From positions 9,892-15,785 of the forward strand of contig DEQB01000062.1 of assembly GCA_002359085.1 (NCBI GenBank): a DNA stretch of 5,894 nt, in the 5' to 3' direction. The notes beneath the pieces are model-generated. The model ran no database searches and was not told the origin of the DNA. It saw only the letters and a list, made by a program, of their open reading frames with translations. Below, one piece after another: positions 1-5,894 of this stretch. The first letter of the stretch is position 1; the number at the start of each line of letters is the position of its first letter. A program made the position numbers and the translations under genes. This DNA is from Erysipelothrix sp. UBA3377. GTDB taxonomy: Bacteria; Bacillota_I; Bacilli_A; Erysipelotrichales; Erysipelotrichaceae.

Positions 1-1716
1 GGTTTCTCAACGGGTCATGGATATCTTAGACCCCCAAAACACATTACATCGTATGCTGCATTGGCGGCCATTGCGATTCAATCCAATCAAAACGATCAAC
101 ACGGTGGGCAGAGTATTCCAGCTTTTGATTACTACATGGCGCCCGGTGTTTTACATACATTCAAACGTCAGTTCCAACAAATTCTTTATAACTTCTTGGA
201 GTTATTCGATAAACTTGATTTGGAACTTATCGACAAGATTGATCAGTTCACCAGTATTGATCTGAGTGACAATGATTTGAAATCCTTGTCGAAGGATCCT
301 GAAACTTTAGATTTAATTCATAAAGCTTATGATAAAGCCATTCAAATGGCAGATCGTCAAACGTTTCAAGCCATGGAGGCTTTCATTCATAACTTAAATA
401 CCATGCATTCTCGTGCAGGGGCTCAAGTTCCCTTTAGTTCCATTAACTTTGGGACGGATACTTCAGCTGAAGGGCGTATGGTTATGAAGAATTACTTATT
501 GGCCCTTGAAGATGGTTTGGGTAAGGGTGAAACACCCATCTTCCCGATTTCAATCTTTAAGGTTAAAGAAGGCATCAACTTTAATCCCGGTGAAGTGAAT
601 TATGATTTATTCAAACTTGCGATTCGTGTTTCTGCCAAACGTTTGTTTCCTAACTTCTCATTCCTTGATGCGCCGTTTAACCTTCAATACTATAAGGAAG
701 GGCGCTATGAGACTGAGTGTACGTATATGGGATGTAGAACACGTGTTATGGCGGATGTGACTGATCCGGATGATGAAGTCGTCGTGGGTCGTGGAAACTT
801 GAGTTTCACTTCCATTAACTTGGTGAGACTGGGTATCAAGCATGGTATTTTGAATCACAAAGAACCGCAATTGGATGCGTTCTACAAGGAACTGGGTGAT
901 TTGATGGCTTTGGTTAAGGACCAATTGCTTGAGAGATTTGAAGTTCAATGTGGACAAAGTGTCAGTAACTTTAAGTTCTTATTGGGACAAGGTGTTTGGA
1001 AAAACTCTGAAACACTCAAACCCAATGAAAACTTGAGACGTGTATTAAAACATGGTTCCTTATCTTTTGGATTCATTGGCCTTGCGGAAGCTTTGAAAGC
1101 TTTAATCGGTGAACACCATGGTGACAGTGAGAAGGCTCAGAAACTGGGTTTAGAGATTGTGAAGTTCATGCGTGATAAAGCAGATGCTTATGCGCAAGAA
1201 TACACACTTAACTTTACACTTATCGCTACACCGGCTGAAGGTTTGAGTGGTCGCTTTGTGGGCATTGATCGATCCATTTATGGAAAGATTGAGGGCATCA
1301 CAGATCGTGATTACTACACTAACTCCTTCCATGTTCCCGTGTATCACGAAATCTCAATTGCTGATAAGGTAAGACTTGAAGGACCGTATCACGCACTCAC
1401 CAATGCGGGTCATATCTCTTATGTCGAATTGGATGGGGATACCACTAAGAACTTAGAAAGTTTTGAAAGTGTCATCCGTTTGATGCGTGAAAACAATATT
1501 GGTTATGGCGCCATTAACCATCCTGTGGATCGTGATCCAGTGTGTGGTTATACGGGAATCATCAATGATTTTTGTCCACACTGTGAAAGAACCGAAGACA
1601 AAGGACCCAACTTTGAAAGAATCAGACGCATTACGGGATACCTTGTGGGTACCTTGGATCGTTTCAATGATGCGAAGCGTTCTGAAACACAAGAGAGGGT
1701 GAAGCACTCCCTATGA
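1..1716 (+). CDS. nrdD: Anaerobic (class III) ribonucleoside-triphosphate reductase NrdD, 5'-truncated by window edge
   Basis: This is the glycyl-radical subunit that reduces ribonucleoside triphosphates to dNTPs under anaerobiosis, in the cytoplasm. The frame is open from base 1: the window begins at the family block GFSTGHGYLRPP, followed by the highly conserved SNQNDQHGGQS. The TTG at 61 is therefore internal and not a start. The visible part is 571 residues. Full-length relatives have roughly 700 or more, so the N-terminal ATP-cone and the first catalytic Cys region lie upstream. Visible landmarks, numbered from base 1, are TYMGCRTRV with the presumed thiyl-radical Cys245, the C-terminal metal-binding segment with Cys515, Cys525 and Cys528, and the glycyl radical loop RRITGYLVG with Gly546 (codon 1636-1638). 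The metal segment reads DPVC...CPHC, so Asp512 stands where the first Cys of a CxxC pair would be expected. The stop codon overlaps the nrdG start by four bases, which suggests translational coupling. Family identity is very secure; only the 5' end is missing. Confidence 0.97.
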   Translation, partial: GFSTGHGYLRPPKHITSYAALAAIAIQSNQNDQHGGQSIPAFDYYMAPGVLHTFKRQFQQILYNFLELFDKLDLELIDKIDQFTSIDLSDNDLKSLSKDPETLDLIHKAYDKAIQMADRQTFQAMEAFIHNLNTMHSRAGAQVPFSSINFGTDTSAEGRMVMKNYLLALEDGLGKGETPIFPISIFKVKEGINFNPGEVNYDLFKLAIRVSAKRLFPNFSFLDAPFNLQYYKEGRYETECTYMGCRTRVMADVTDPDDEVVVGRGNLSFTSINLVRLGIKHGILNHKEPQLDAFYKELGDLMALVKDQLLERFEVQCGQSVSNFKFLLGQGVWKNSETLKPNENLRRVLKHGSLSFGFIGLAEALKALIGEHHGDSEKAQKLGLEIVKFMRDKADAYAQEYTLNFTLIATPAEGLSGRFVGIDRSIYGKIEGITDRDYYTNSFHVPVYHEISIADKVRLEGPYHALTNAGHISYVELDGDTTKNLESFESVIRLMRENNIGYGAINHPVDRDPVCGYTGIINDFCPHCERTEDKGPNFERIRRITGYLVGTLDRFNDAKRSETQERVKHSL

Positions 1717-2261
1717 CCATTAGACTCGCTTCTTTAATTCATGATTCTATCGTGGATGGCGAAGGGCTTAGAAGTGTTATCTTCACCCAAGGCTGTCCAC
1801 ATAACTGCCCTGGATGTCACAACGCTCAGACACAACCCTTTGATAAAGGGATGGTCTTAGATATTGATGTGGTCTTAAAGGATGTCCTGAAAAGAGACTT
1901 GAAAAGTGTCACTTTCTCAGGGGGTGAACCGTTTGTGCAAGCAGAAGCTTGTTATACCATCGCCAAAACATTGAAAGCACATGGATATAGTTTGTGGTCC
2001 TATACAGGGTTTGACTTCGAAGTCTTAATGAGACTTAAAGACCCTTATATTAAGAAGTTCTTATCGACTTTAGATATCTTAATTGATGGTCGATTTATCC
2101 TGGCGGAACGTAACCTCACCATTTTATTTAGAGGTTCTTCAAACCAACGCATCCTTGATGTTCCAAGATCCTTAGAGAAAGGTGAAGCCGTCATATCCGA
2201 TCGCTTCAAAGATCCAGATCCAGTGAACGAAAGAAAAAAAACACCTGGAATATATATATAA
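1713..2261 (+). CDS. nrdG: Anaerobic ribonucleotide reductase activating protein NrdG (radical SAM)
   Basis: NrdG uses a [4Fe-4S] cluster and S-adenosylmethionine to abstract a hydrogen from the C-terminal glycine of NrdD, creating the glycyl radical. The 182-residue protein carries the radical-SAM cluster motif CPHNCPGC (Cys28, Cys32, Cys35), the SAM-binding SGGEP motif (Ser69-Pro73), a WSYTGF block near residue 95, the LIDGRF segment near 123-128 and the GSSNQR signature (141-146), in the order typical of NrdG. The ATG at 1713 shares bases with the nrdD TGA (ATGA). A purine-rich GAGAGGGTGAAG stretch in the end of nrdD lies just upstream and supports this start. The conserved start of the fold (RLASLIHDSIVDGEG) follows at once, so no longer N-terminus is needed. 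The tail after residue 150 is somewhat variable and rich in charged residues, ending TPGIYI. Its placement next to NrdD confirms the pairing. Confidence 0.97.
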   Translation: MTIRLASLIHDSIVDGEGLRSVIFTQGCPHNCPGCHNAQTQPFDKGMVLDIDVVLKDVLKRDLKSVTFSGGEPFVQAEACYTIAKTLKAHGYSLWSYTGFDFEVLMRLKDPYIKKFLSTLDILIDGRFILAERNLTILFRGSSNQRILDVPRSLEKGEAVISDRFKDPDPVNERKKTPGIYI

Positions 2262-2307
2262 CTCATACCACCCTTATGATATACTTGAATCAAGAAGAGG
2301 TAGACTT

Positions 2308-2841
2308 ATGAAAAATATTCCAAATATACTCACAACTTTTAGAATACTTTTGATCCCTTTTTACCTAATCGCGGTCATGAATGGCCAAAGGATAACGGCA
2401 GGGGTAATCCTGATCATCTCAGGATTGACAGACTTATTGGATGGGTTTTTAGCCCGAAGGTTTAACTGGATTACCAACCTTGGTAAACTACTAGACCCAC
2501 TTGCTGATAAACTCACTCAAACAGCCATCTCATTGAGTTTCATATTTCTGTTTAAGAAATATGTATTCTACTTCTGGGTTATCTTAATCAAAGACGCACT
2601 GTTACTGTTGGGAAGTTATTATTCTTATAGAAAGAACATCACCATTTCCAGTGCCCAGTGGTTTGGTAAAATCGCCACCTTTAGCTTTTACATCACGATG
2701 ATATGTATCATCCTAATTCCAAATTTATCCGATGTGATAAAATCATCACTACTGACCCTTGTTGTAATACTTTCGATATTCGCCATGGTTATGTATGTAC
2801 CGATTTTTTTTACCAACGCCAAGACGGTAAAGCCATCTTAA
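2308..2841 (+). CDS. pgsA: CDP-alcohol phosphatidyltransferase, PgsA-like (probable phosphatidylglycerophosphate synthase)
   Basis: This is an integral membrane enzyme of phospholipid synthesis that transfers a phosphatidyl group from a CDP-linked lipid to an alcohol, most often glycerol 3-phosphate. The full family signature D-x2-DG-x2-AR-x8-G-x3-D-x3-D is present without change (Asp42, Asp45, Gly46, Ala49, Arg50, Gly59, Asp63, Asp67). These Asp residues bind the catalytic metals. The N-terminus MKNIPNILTTFRI is the usual amphipathic start. Hydrophobic stretches at about 13-24, 30-44, 72-82, 85-105, 122-138 and 146-168 give roughly six membrane segments. At 177 residues it is of normal family length. 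AAGAAGAGG (2292-2300), seven bases before the ATG, is a good ribosome binding site. The acceptor alcohol cannot be read from sequence: a cardiolipin-synthase-type (CAP) paralogue is a real alternative, so the symbol is provisional. It has no metabolic link to the reductases on either side. Confidence 0.87.
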   Translation: MKNIPNILTTFRILLIPFYLIAVMNGQRITAGVILIISGLTDLLDGFLARRFNWITNLGKLLDPLADKLTQTAISLSFIFLFKKYVFYFWVILIKDALLLLGSYYSYRKNITISSAQWFGKIATFSFYITMICIILIPNLSDVIKSSLLTLVVILSIFAMVMYVPIFFTNAKTVKPS

Positions 2842-2867
2842 TTGGAAAAACGCTAAATGTGAAACAA

Positions 2868-2905
2868 AGATCAGGTTTTTAAAATACTTGATCTCTTTTA
2901 TTTTA
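2868..2905 (+). terminator. Palindrome with T-rich tail: weak intrinsic terminator or operator
   Basis: AGATCAGGT (2868-2876) can pair with ACTTGATCT (2886-2894) as a nine-pair stem with one G-U wobble and a nine-base loop. It is followed by CTTTTATTTTA (2895-2905). This is the shape of a Rho-independent terminator placed 26 bases after the phosphatidyltransferase stop. The stem has only three G-C pairs and would be weak. Read as DNA, the same element is a 27-bp palindrome centred on 2881 with 11 of 13 mirror positions matching, including inside the loop. It could therefore instead be a protein-binding site in front of nrdB. I see no convincing -35/-10 pair between it and the nrdB start. Confidence 0.5.
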
Positions 2906-2927
2906 TAGAGACAGAAAGGAAAAGAAT

Positions 2928-4196
2928 ATGTCATTACCAAAACTTATTACCAAACGTGATTTCTCAGTTGTTGACTTTGAACCCGAGAAAATCACACTCG
3001 CAATTGAAAAAGCAGGCGCGCAAACTGAGGAGTTTGATCGCACAGAGGCCAACCGCCTTACAGAGGATGTCCTTGATCTTATTGAAGCACACAATGATTA
3101 TGAAAACTTAACGGTTGAAAAGGTCCAAGACTTCGTTGAAGAAGCATTGTTGAATTCTCAATTTAAAAAGACCGCAAAAGCGTATATTATTTATAGAGAA
3201 TCGAGAAGCCAAGCCAGAAAACGGGATTTATTTAAGTATCGATTGAATTTAAAACCCCATGAGTATCCTGAGTTGGCAGAATATAAAGAAGCCATCCAAC
3301 ACTCTTATTGGTTACATACTGAGTTTAACTATACTTCAGACATCCATGACTTTAAAGTCAACGTTACGGACCATGAGCGTACGGCCATTAAAAACTCTAT
3401 GTTGGCCATTGCGCAAGTTGAAGTTGCGGTGAAGTCGTTTTGGGGAGATATTTTCAAAAGAATGCCCAAACCTGAAATTGGTGCCGTGGGTTATACTTTC
3501 GCAGAAAGTGAAGTGCGTCACCAAGATGCTTATGCCCACTTACTTGAAATATTGGGACTCAATGAAGAGTTTGAAAAGTTGAAAGACATCCCTGAGTTGA
3601 TGCAAAGGGTTGATTATCTCAATAAATCAGCCGTTCTCGCAAGAACAGGCAGTGATAAAGACTATGGTCTATCACTTATCTTGTTCTCTCTATTTACAGA
3701 ACATGTATCCCTATTCTCTCAGTTCTTAATCATCATGTCCTTCAATAAGTATAAAAACCTATTTAAGGGTATGTCCAATGCGATTGAAGCCACTTCTAAA
3801 GAAGAACAGATTCATGGTTTATTTGGAATTGAACTGATCAACATCATCCGTGAGGAACACCCTGAATGGTTCGATGAAACCATGGAAAGAGAAGTCATTC
3901 AATCCTGTAGAGATGCTTATGAATCTGAAAAGATTGTGATTGACTGGATCTATGAAGATGGTGACTTAGACTTTATGCCAAAAGAAACTGTAAAAGAATT
4001 CGTTAAGAATCGCTTAAACAATTCACTGGACAGTATTGGATATAAACCCATCTTTGAGATTGATGAAAAAGCCGTTGAATCAACAGATTGGTTCGATGAT
4101 GAAGTGGTTGCCACAAAACATGTAGACTTCTTTGTGAAACGTTCTATCAACTATAGTAAGCGTACAAGAAGTATTACCGGAGACGATTTATTTTAA
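2928..4196 (+). CDS. nrdB: Class I ribonucleotide reductase radical-generating subunit NrdB with N-terminal ATP-cone (class Id-like)
   Basis: This is the ferritin-like dimetal subunit that supplies the oxidising equivalent to NrdA. Residues about 5-95 form an ATP-cone (start ITKRDFSVVDFEPEKI; end AKAYIIYRESRSQAR), a nucleotide-sensing domain normally found on NrdA. The four-helix core follows, with inferred metal ligands Glu165, Glu195 and His198 (ESEVRH), Glu258 (LFTEH), Glu293 and His296 (KEEQIH). Tyr202 sits four residues after His198, at the radical-Tyr position. Glu165 aligns with E. coli Asp84, and the 165/195/198/202 spacing is that of class Id proteins such as the Flavobacterium johnsoniae enzyme, where the Tyr is not used as the stored radical. 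The C-terminal tail contains Tyr409, a candidate for the subunit-crossing radical path, and ends GDDLF. GAAAGGA seven bases upstream of the ATG supports the start. At 422 residues it is a normal core plus cone. No NrdI gene is seen nearby. The fold and cone are certain; the cofactor class is an inference. Confidence 0.96.
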   Translation: MSLPKLITKRDFSVVDFEPEKITLAIEKAGAQTEEFDRTEANRLTEDVLDLIEAHNDYENLTVEKVQDFVEEALLNSQFKKTAKAYIIYRESRSQARKRDLFKYRLNLKPHEYPELAEYKEAIQHSYWLHTEFNYTSDIHDFKVNVTDHERTAIKNSMLAIAQVEVAVKSFWGDIFKRMPKPEIGAVGYTFAESEVRHQDAYAHLLEILGLNEEFEKLKDIPELMQRVDYLNKSAVLARTGSDKDYGLSLILFSLFTEHVSLFSQFLIIMSFNKYKNLFKGMSNAIEATSKEEQIHGLFGIELINIIREEHPEWFDETMEREVIQSCRDAYESEKIVIDWIYEDGDLDFMPKETVKEFVKNRLNNSLDSIGYKPIFEIDEKAVESTDWFDDEVVATKHVDFFVKRSINYSKRTRSITGDDLF

Positions 4197-4213
4197 AAAA
4201 AGGAGATTTAAAT

Positions 4214-5884
4214 ATGAAATGGTTAAATGAACATAGCAGACTCTTTTTATCAAGAGGCTACCTGGCAGAGGGTGTATCTGCCGAAGAACGCGTACGCGAC
4301 ATTGCTGAAACGGCACAAGAATTTCTTGGAATAGAAGGCTTTGCTGATAAATTTTACGACTACATGGAACGTGGATTCTATTCATTGGCTTCCCCTGTTT
4401 GGTCAAACTTTGGAACAGATAAAGGGCTACCCATCTCATGCTTTGGATCACATTTACCCGACCACATGGGTGGCATTCTCTATACACAAAGTGAAGTGGG
4501 AATGATGAGTAAATTTGGGGGCGGTACTTCCGGTTACTTTGGTGACTTACGTCATCGTGGTGCACCCATCACCAATAATGGTGAATCATCCGGTGCCGTT
4601 CACTTTATGAAGTTATTTGAAACCATCATTGATGTGGTATCACAAGGTTCTACCAGACGTGGGCGCTTCGCTCCTTACCTACCCATTGATCATCCAGATA
4701 TTCATGAGTTCTTAGAAATTGGTACGGAAGGAAATCCCATCCAAGAATTGACACACGGTGTCACTGTTACTGATGAATGGATGAATGCGATGATTGCGGG
4801 AGATCCTGAAAAGCGTAACGCTTGGGCAAAGCTCATTCAAAGACGTGTTGAAATTGGTTACCCTTATATCTTCTTTAAAGATACAGTCAACCGTGAAACA
4901 GTAGATGTCTACAAAGATAAAGGTTTAGAAATTAGACACAGTAACTTGTGTTCAGAGATTGCACTCCCTTCAACAGATGACTGGTCCTTTGTATGTAACT
5001 TATCCAGCATGAACATATTAATGTATGATGAGTGGAAAGATACAGATGCGGTAGAAACCATTGTGTTCTTATTGGATGCTGTTATGAGTGAATTTTTACA
5101 AAAACTTGAAACACTTCGTGACTCAGAAGAAAAAGAAAATCAATTGGCATTTAGCTTCATGGAAAGAGCTTATAATTTTGCGAAAGCAAACAGAGCTTTG
5201 GGACTGGGTGGCCTTGGATGGCACTCCTACCTACAATCTAAAATGATTCCATTCGAAAGTATGGAAGCGACTAAATTAAATGCACAAATCTTTAAAAACA
5301 TTCAAACCAATGCCCATGCAGCTTCAGAAAAATTAGCGAAGTTATATGGAGAACCTGAAATCCTAAAAGGTTATGGCAGAAGAAATACTACCCTTACAGC
5401 CATCGCCCCCACAACTTCTTCCGCGTTTATTCTTGGACAAGTATCTCAAAGTATTGAACCCACATGGTCCAACAACTACGTTAAGGACGTTGCGAAAACT
5501 AAGATTTCAATCCGTAACCCTTACCTCAAGGAAGTCTTAAAAAAATATGACATGGACACTCGTGAAGTTTGGATTGATATCCGTAATCACGATGGTTCTG
5601 TTCAACACCTTGATTTCTTAACCGATCATGAGAAAGAAGTCTTTAAAACCTTCAGTGAAATTGACCAATATGTTGTACTGGACCAAGCGGCCATCAGACA
5701 ACAATTCCTTGACCAAAGTCAATCCCTCAACATTATGGTAAACCCATCCATGTCCGCTAAAGAGATGAATGAACTTTACCTATTCGCATGGAGAAATGGT
5801 GTTAAATCATTGTACTACCAACACTCCACAAGTGCTGCACAACAATTCAGTAAAGACAAACTCTGCATCGTTTGTGAGGCTTAA
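4214..5884 (+). CDS. nrdA: Class I ribonucleoside-diphosphate reductase catalytic subunit NrdA, compact and lacking an ATP-cone
   Basis: This is the catalytic subunit that reduces ribonucleoside diphosphates at a thiyl-radical active site, working with NrdB. All key residues are present: Cys76 (PISCFGS) and Cys261 (FVCNLSSMN) as the redox pair that reduces substrate, Asn244, Cys246 and Glu248 in NLCSEIALP (Cys246 being the thiyl radical), Tyr534-Tyr535 (SLYYQ) for the radical path, and a C-terminal Cys551-x2-Cys554 that relays electrons from thioredoxin or glutaredoxin. A Gly-rich block KFGGGTSGYFG lies at 100-110. The protein begins directly with the helical region WLNEHSRLFLSRGYL, with no ATP-cone, and is 556 residues against about 760 in E. 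coli. AGGAG at 4201-4205, eight bases before the ATG, fixes the start, and the gap to nrdB is only 17 bases, so the two are surely co-transcribed. Overall activity control presumably rests on the cone in NrdB. The gene is complete, with its stop ten bases before the window end. Confidence 0.96.
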   Translation: MKWLNEHSRLFLSRGYLAEGVSAEERVRDIAETAQEFLGIEGFADKFYDYMERGFYSLASPVWSNFGTDKGLPISCFGSHLPDHMGGILYTQSEVGMMSKFGGGTSGYFGDLRHRGAPITNNGESSGAVHFMKLFETIIDVVSQGSTRRGRFAPYLPIDHPDIHEFLEIGTEGNPIQELTHGVTVTDEWMNAMIAGDPEKRNAWAKLIQRRVEIGYPYIFFKDTVNRETVDVYKDKGLEIRHSNLCSEIALPSTDDWSFVCNLSSMNILMYDEWKDTDAVETIVFLLDAVMSEFLQKLETLRDSEEKENQLAFSFMERAYNFAKANRALGLGGLGWHSYLQSKMIPFESMEATKLNAQIFKNIQTNAHAASEKLAKLYGEPEILKGYGRRNTTLTAIAPTTSSAFILGQVSQSIEPTWSNNYVKDVAKTKISIRNPYLKEVLKKYDMDTREVWIDIRNHDGSVQHLDFLTDHEKEVFKTFSEIDQYVVLDQAAIRQQFLDQSQSLNIMVNPSMSAKEMNELYLFAWRNGVKSLYYQHSTSAAQQFSKDKLCIVCEA

Positions 5885-5894
5885 TCTCTCCACA

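Noticed and set aside
61..63. TTG as the start codon of nrdD
   Set aside because: The same frame is open from base 1 and encodes the conserved NrdD block GFSTGHGYLRPP immediately upstream, so the gene enters the window from the left.
17..265. 82-codon plus-strand open frame overlapping the start of the nrdD fragment
   Set aside because: It is out of frame with an unmistakable conserved NrdD segment, and its translation looks random.
658..957. 99-codon minus-strand open frame inside nrdD
   Set aside because: It is opposite the conserved catalytic Cys region of NrdD, with composition typical of reverse-complement shadow frames.
2250..2261. ATATATATATAA run at the end of nrdG as a repeat or site
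   Set aside because: It encodes the last residues and the stop of nrdG; the run is short and not associated with any other signal.
2275..2280. TATGAT as a -10 box for the phosphatidyltransferase gene
   Set aside because: It matches the consensus well on its own, but no credible -35 lies 16-18 bases upstream (only AT repeat at the nrdG end), so a promoter cannot be claimed.
4188..4565. 125-codon minus-strand open frame covering the nrdB end and nrdA start
   Set aside because: It lies wholly opposite strongly conserved nrdA sequence, resembles no family I know and has no independent support; it is a shadow of the nrdA codons.
5885..5894. Downstream terminator after nrdA
   Set aside because: Only ten bases remain and no stem can be judged.

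Overview
The window is a dense, single-strand gene block for making and spending deoxyribonucleotides. All five genes lie on the + strand. In order they are the 3' part of nrdD (anaerobic class III ribonucleotide reductase), nrdG (its radical-SAM activase), a PgsA-like CDP-alcohol phosphatidyltransferase, nrdB (class I radical-generating subunit with an N-terminal ATP-cone) and nrdA (class I catalytic subunit). No mobile element, tRNA, rRNA, CRISPR array or phage gene was seen.

The organism is most likely a low-GC Gram-positive relative (Firmicutes or the non-parasitic mollicute side, such as Acholeplasma-like or Erysipelotrichia-like lineages). The reasons are moderately AT-rich DNA, strong purine-rich ribosome binding sites, and NrdD and NrdG wording typical of Firmicutes. 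TGA ends nrdD, and every Trp codon I checked is TGG, so the standard code is used, which argues against Mycoplasma/Spiroplasma. This assignment is an inference from gene style, not a search result.

Layout: bases 1-1716 are nrdD, open at the left edge, with its N-terminal part (expected ATP-cone and first catalytic region) outside the window. nrdG starts inside the nrdD stop codon (ATGA overlap, 1713-1716). A 46-base gap leads to the phosphatidyltransferase (2308-2841). The next gap (2842-2927) holds a long near-perfect palindrome followed by a T-rich run. It is either a weak intrinsic terminator or an operator, and it separates the anaerobic module from the aerobic one. nrdB (2928-4196) and nrdA (4214-5884) are 17 bases apart with a strong AGGAG site between them, and form one translation unit. 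Only 10 non-coding bases follow nrdA.

Functionally, NrdDG makes dNTPs without oxygen and NrdAB makes dNDPs when oxygen is present, so the cell carries both options side by side. The most noteworthy point is the architecture of the class I enzyme. The ATP-cone that normally sits on NrdA is instead fused to NrdB, NrdA is compact and cone-less, and NrdB has Glu at the position of the usual Asp metal ligand while keeping the Tyr. That combination resembles the class Id (NrdBi-type) enzymes described from Leeuwenhoekiella and Flavobacterium, so it is a known but uncommon design rather than a wholly new system.
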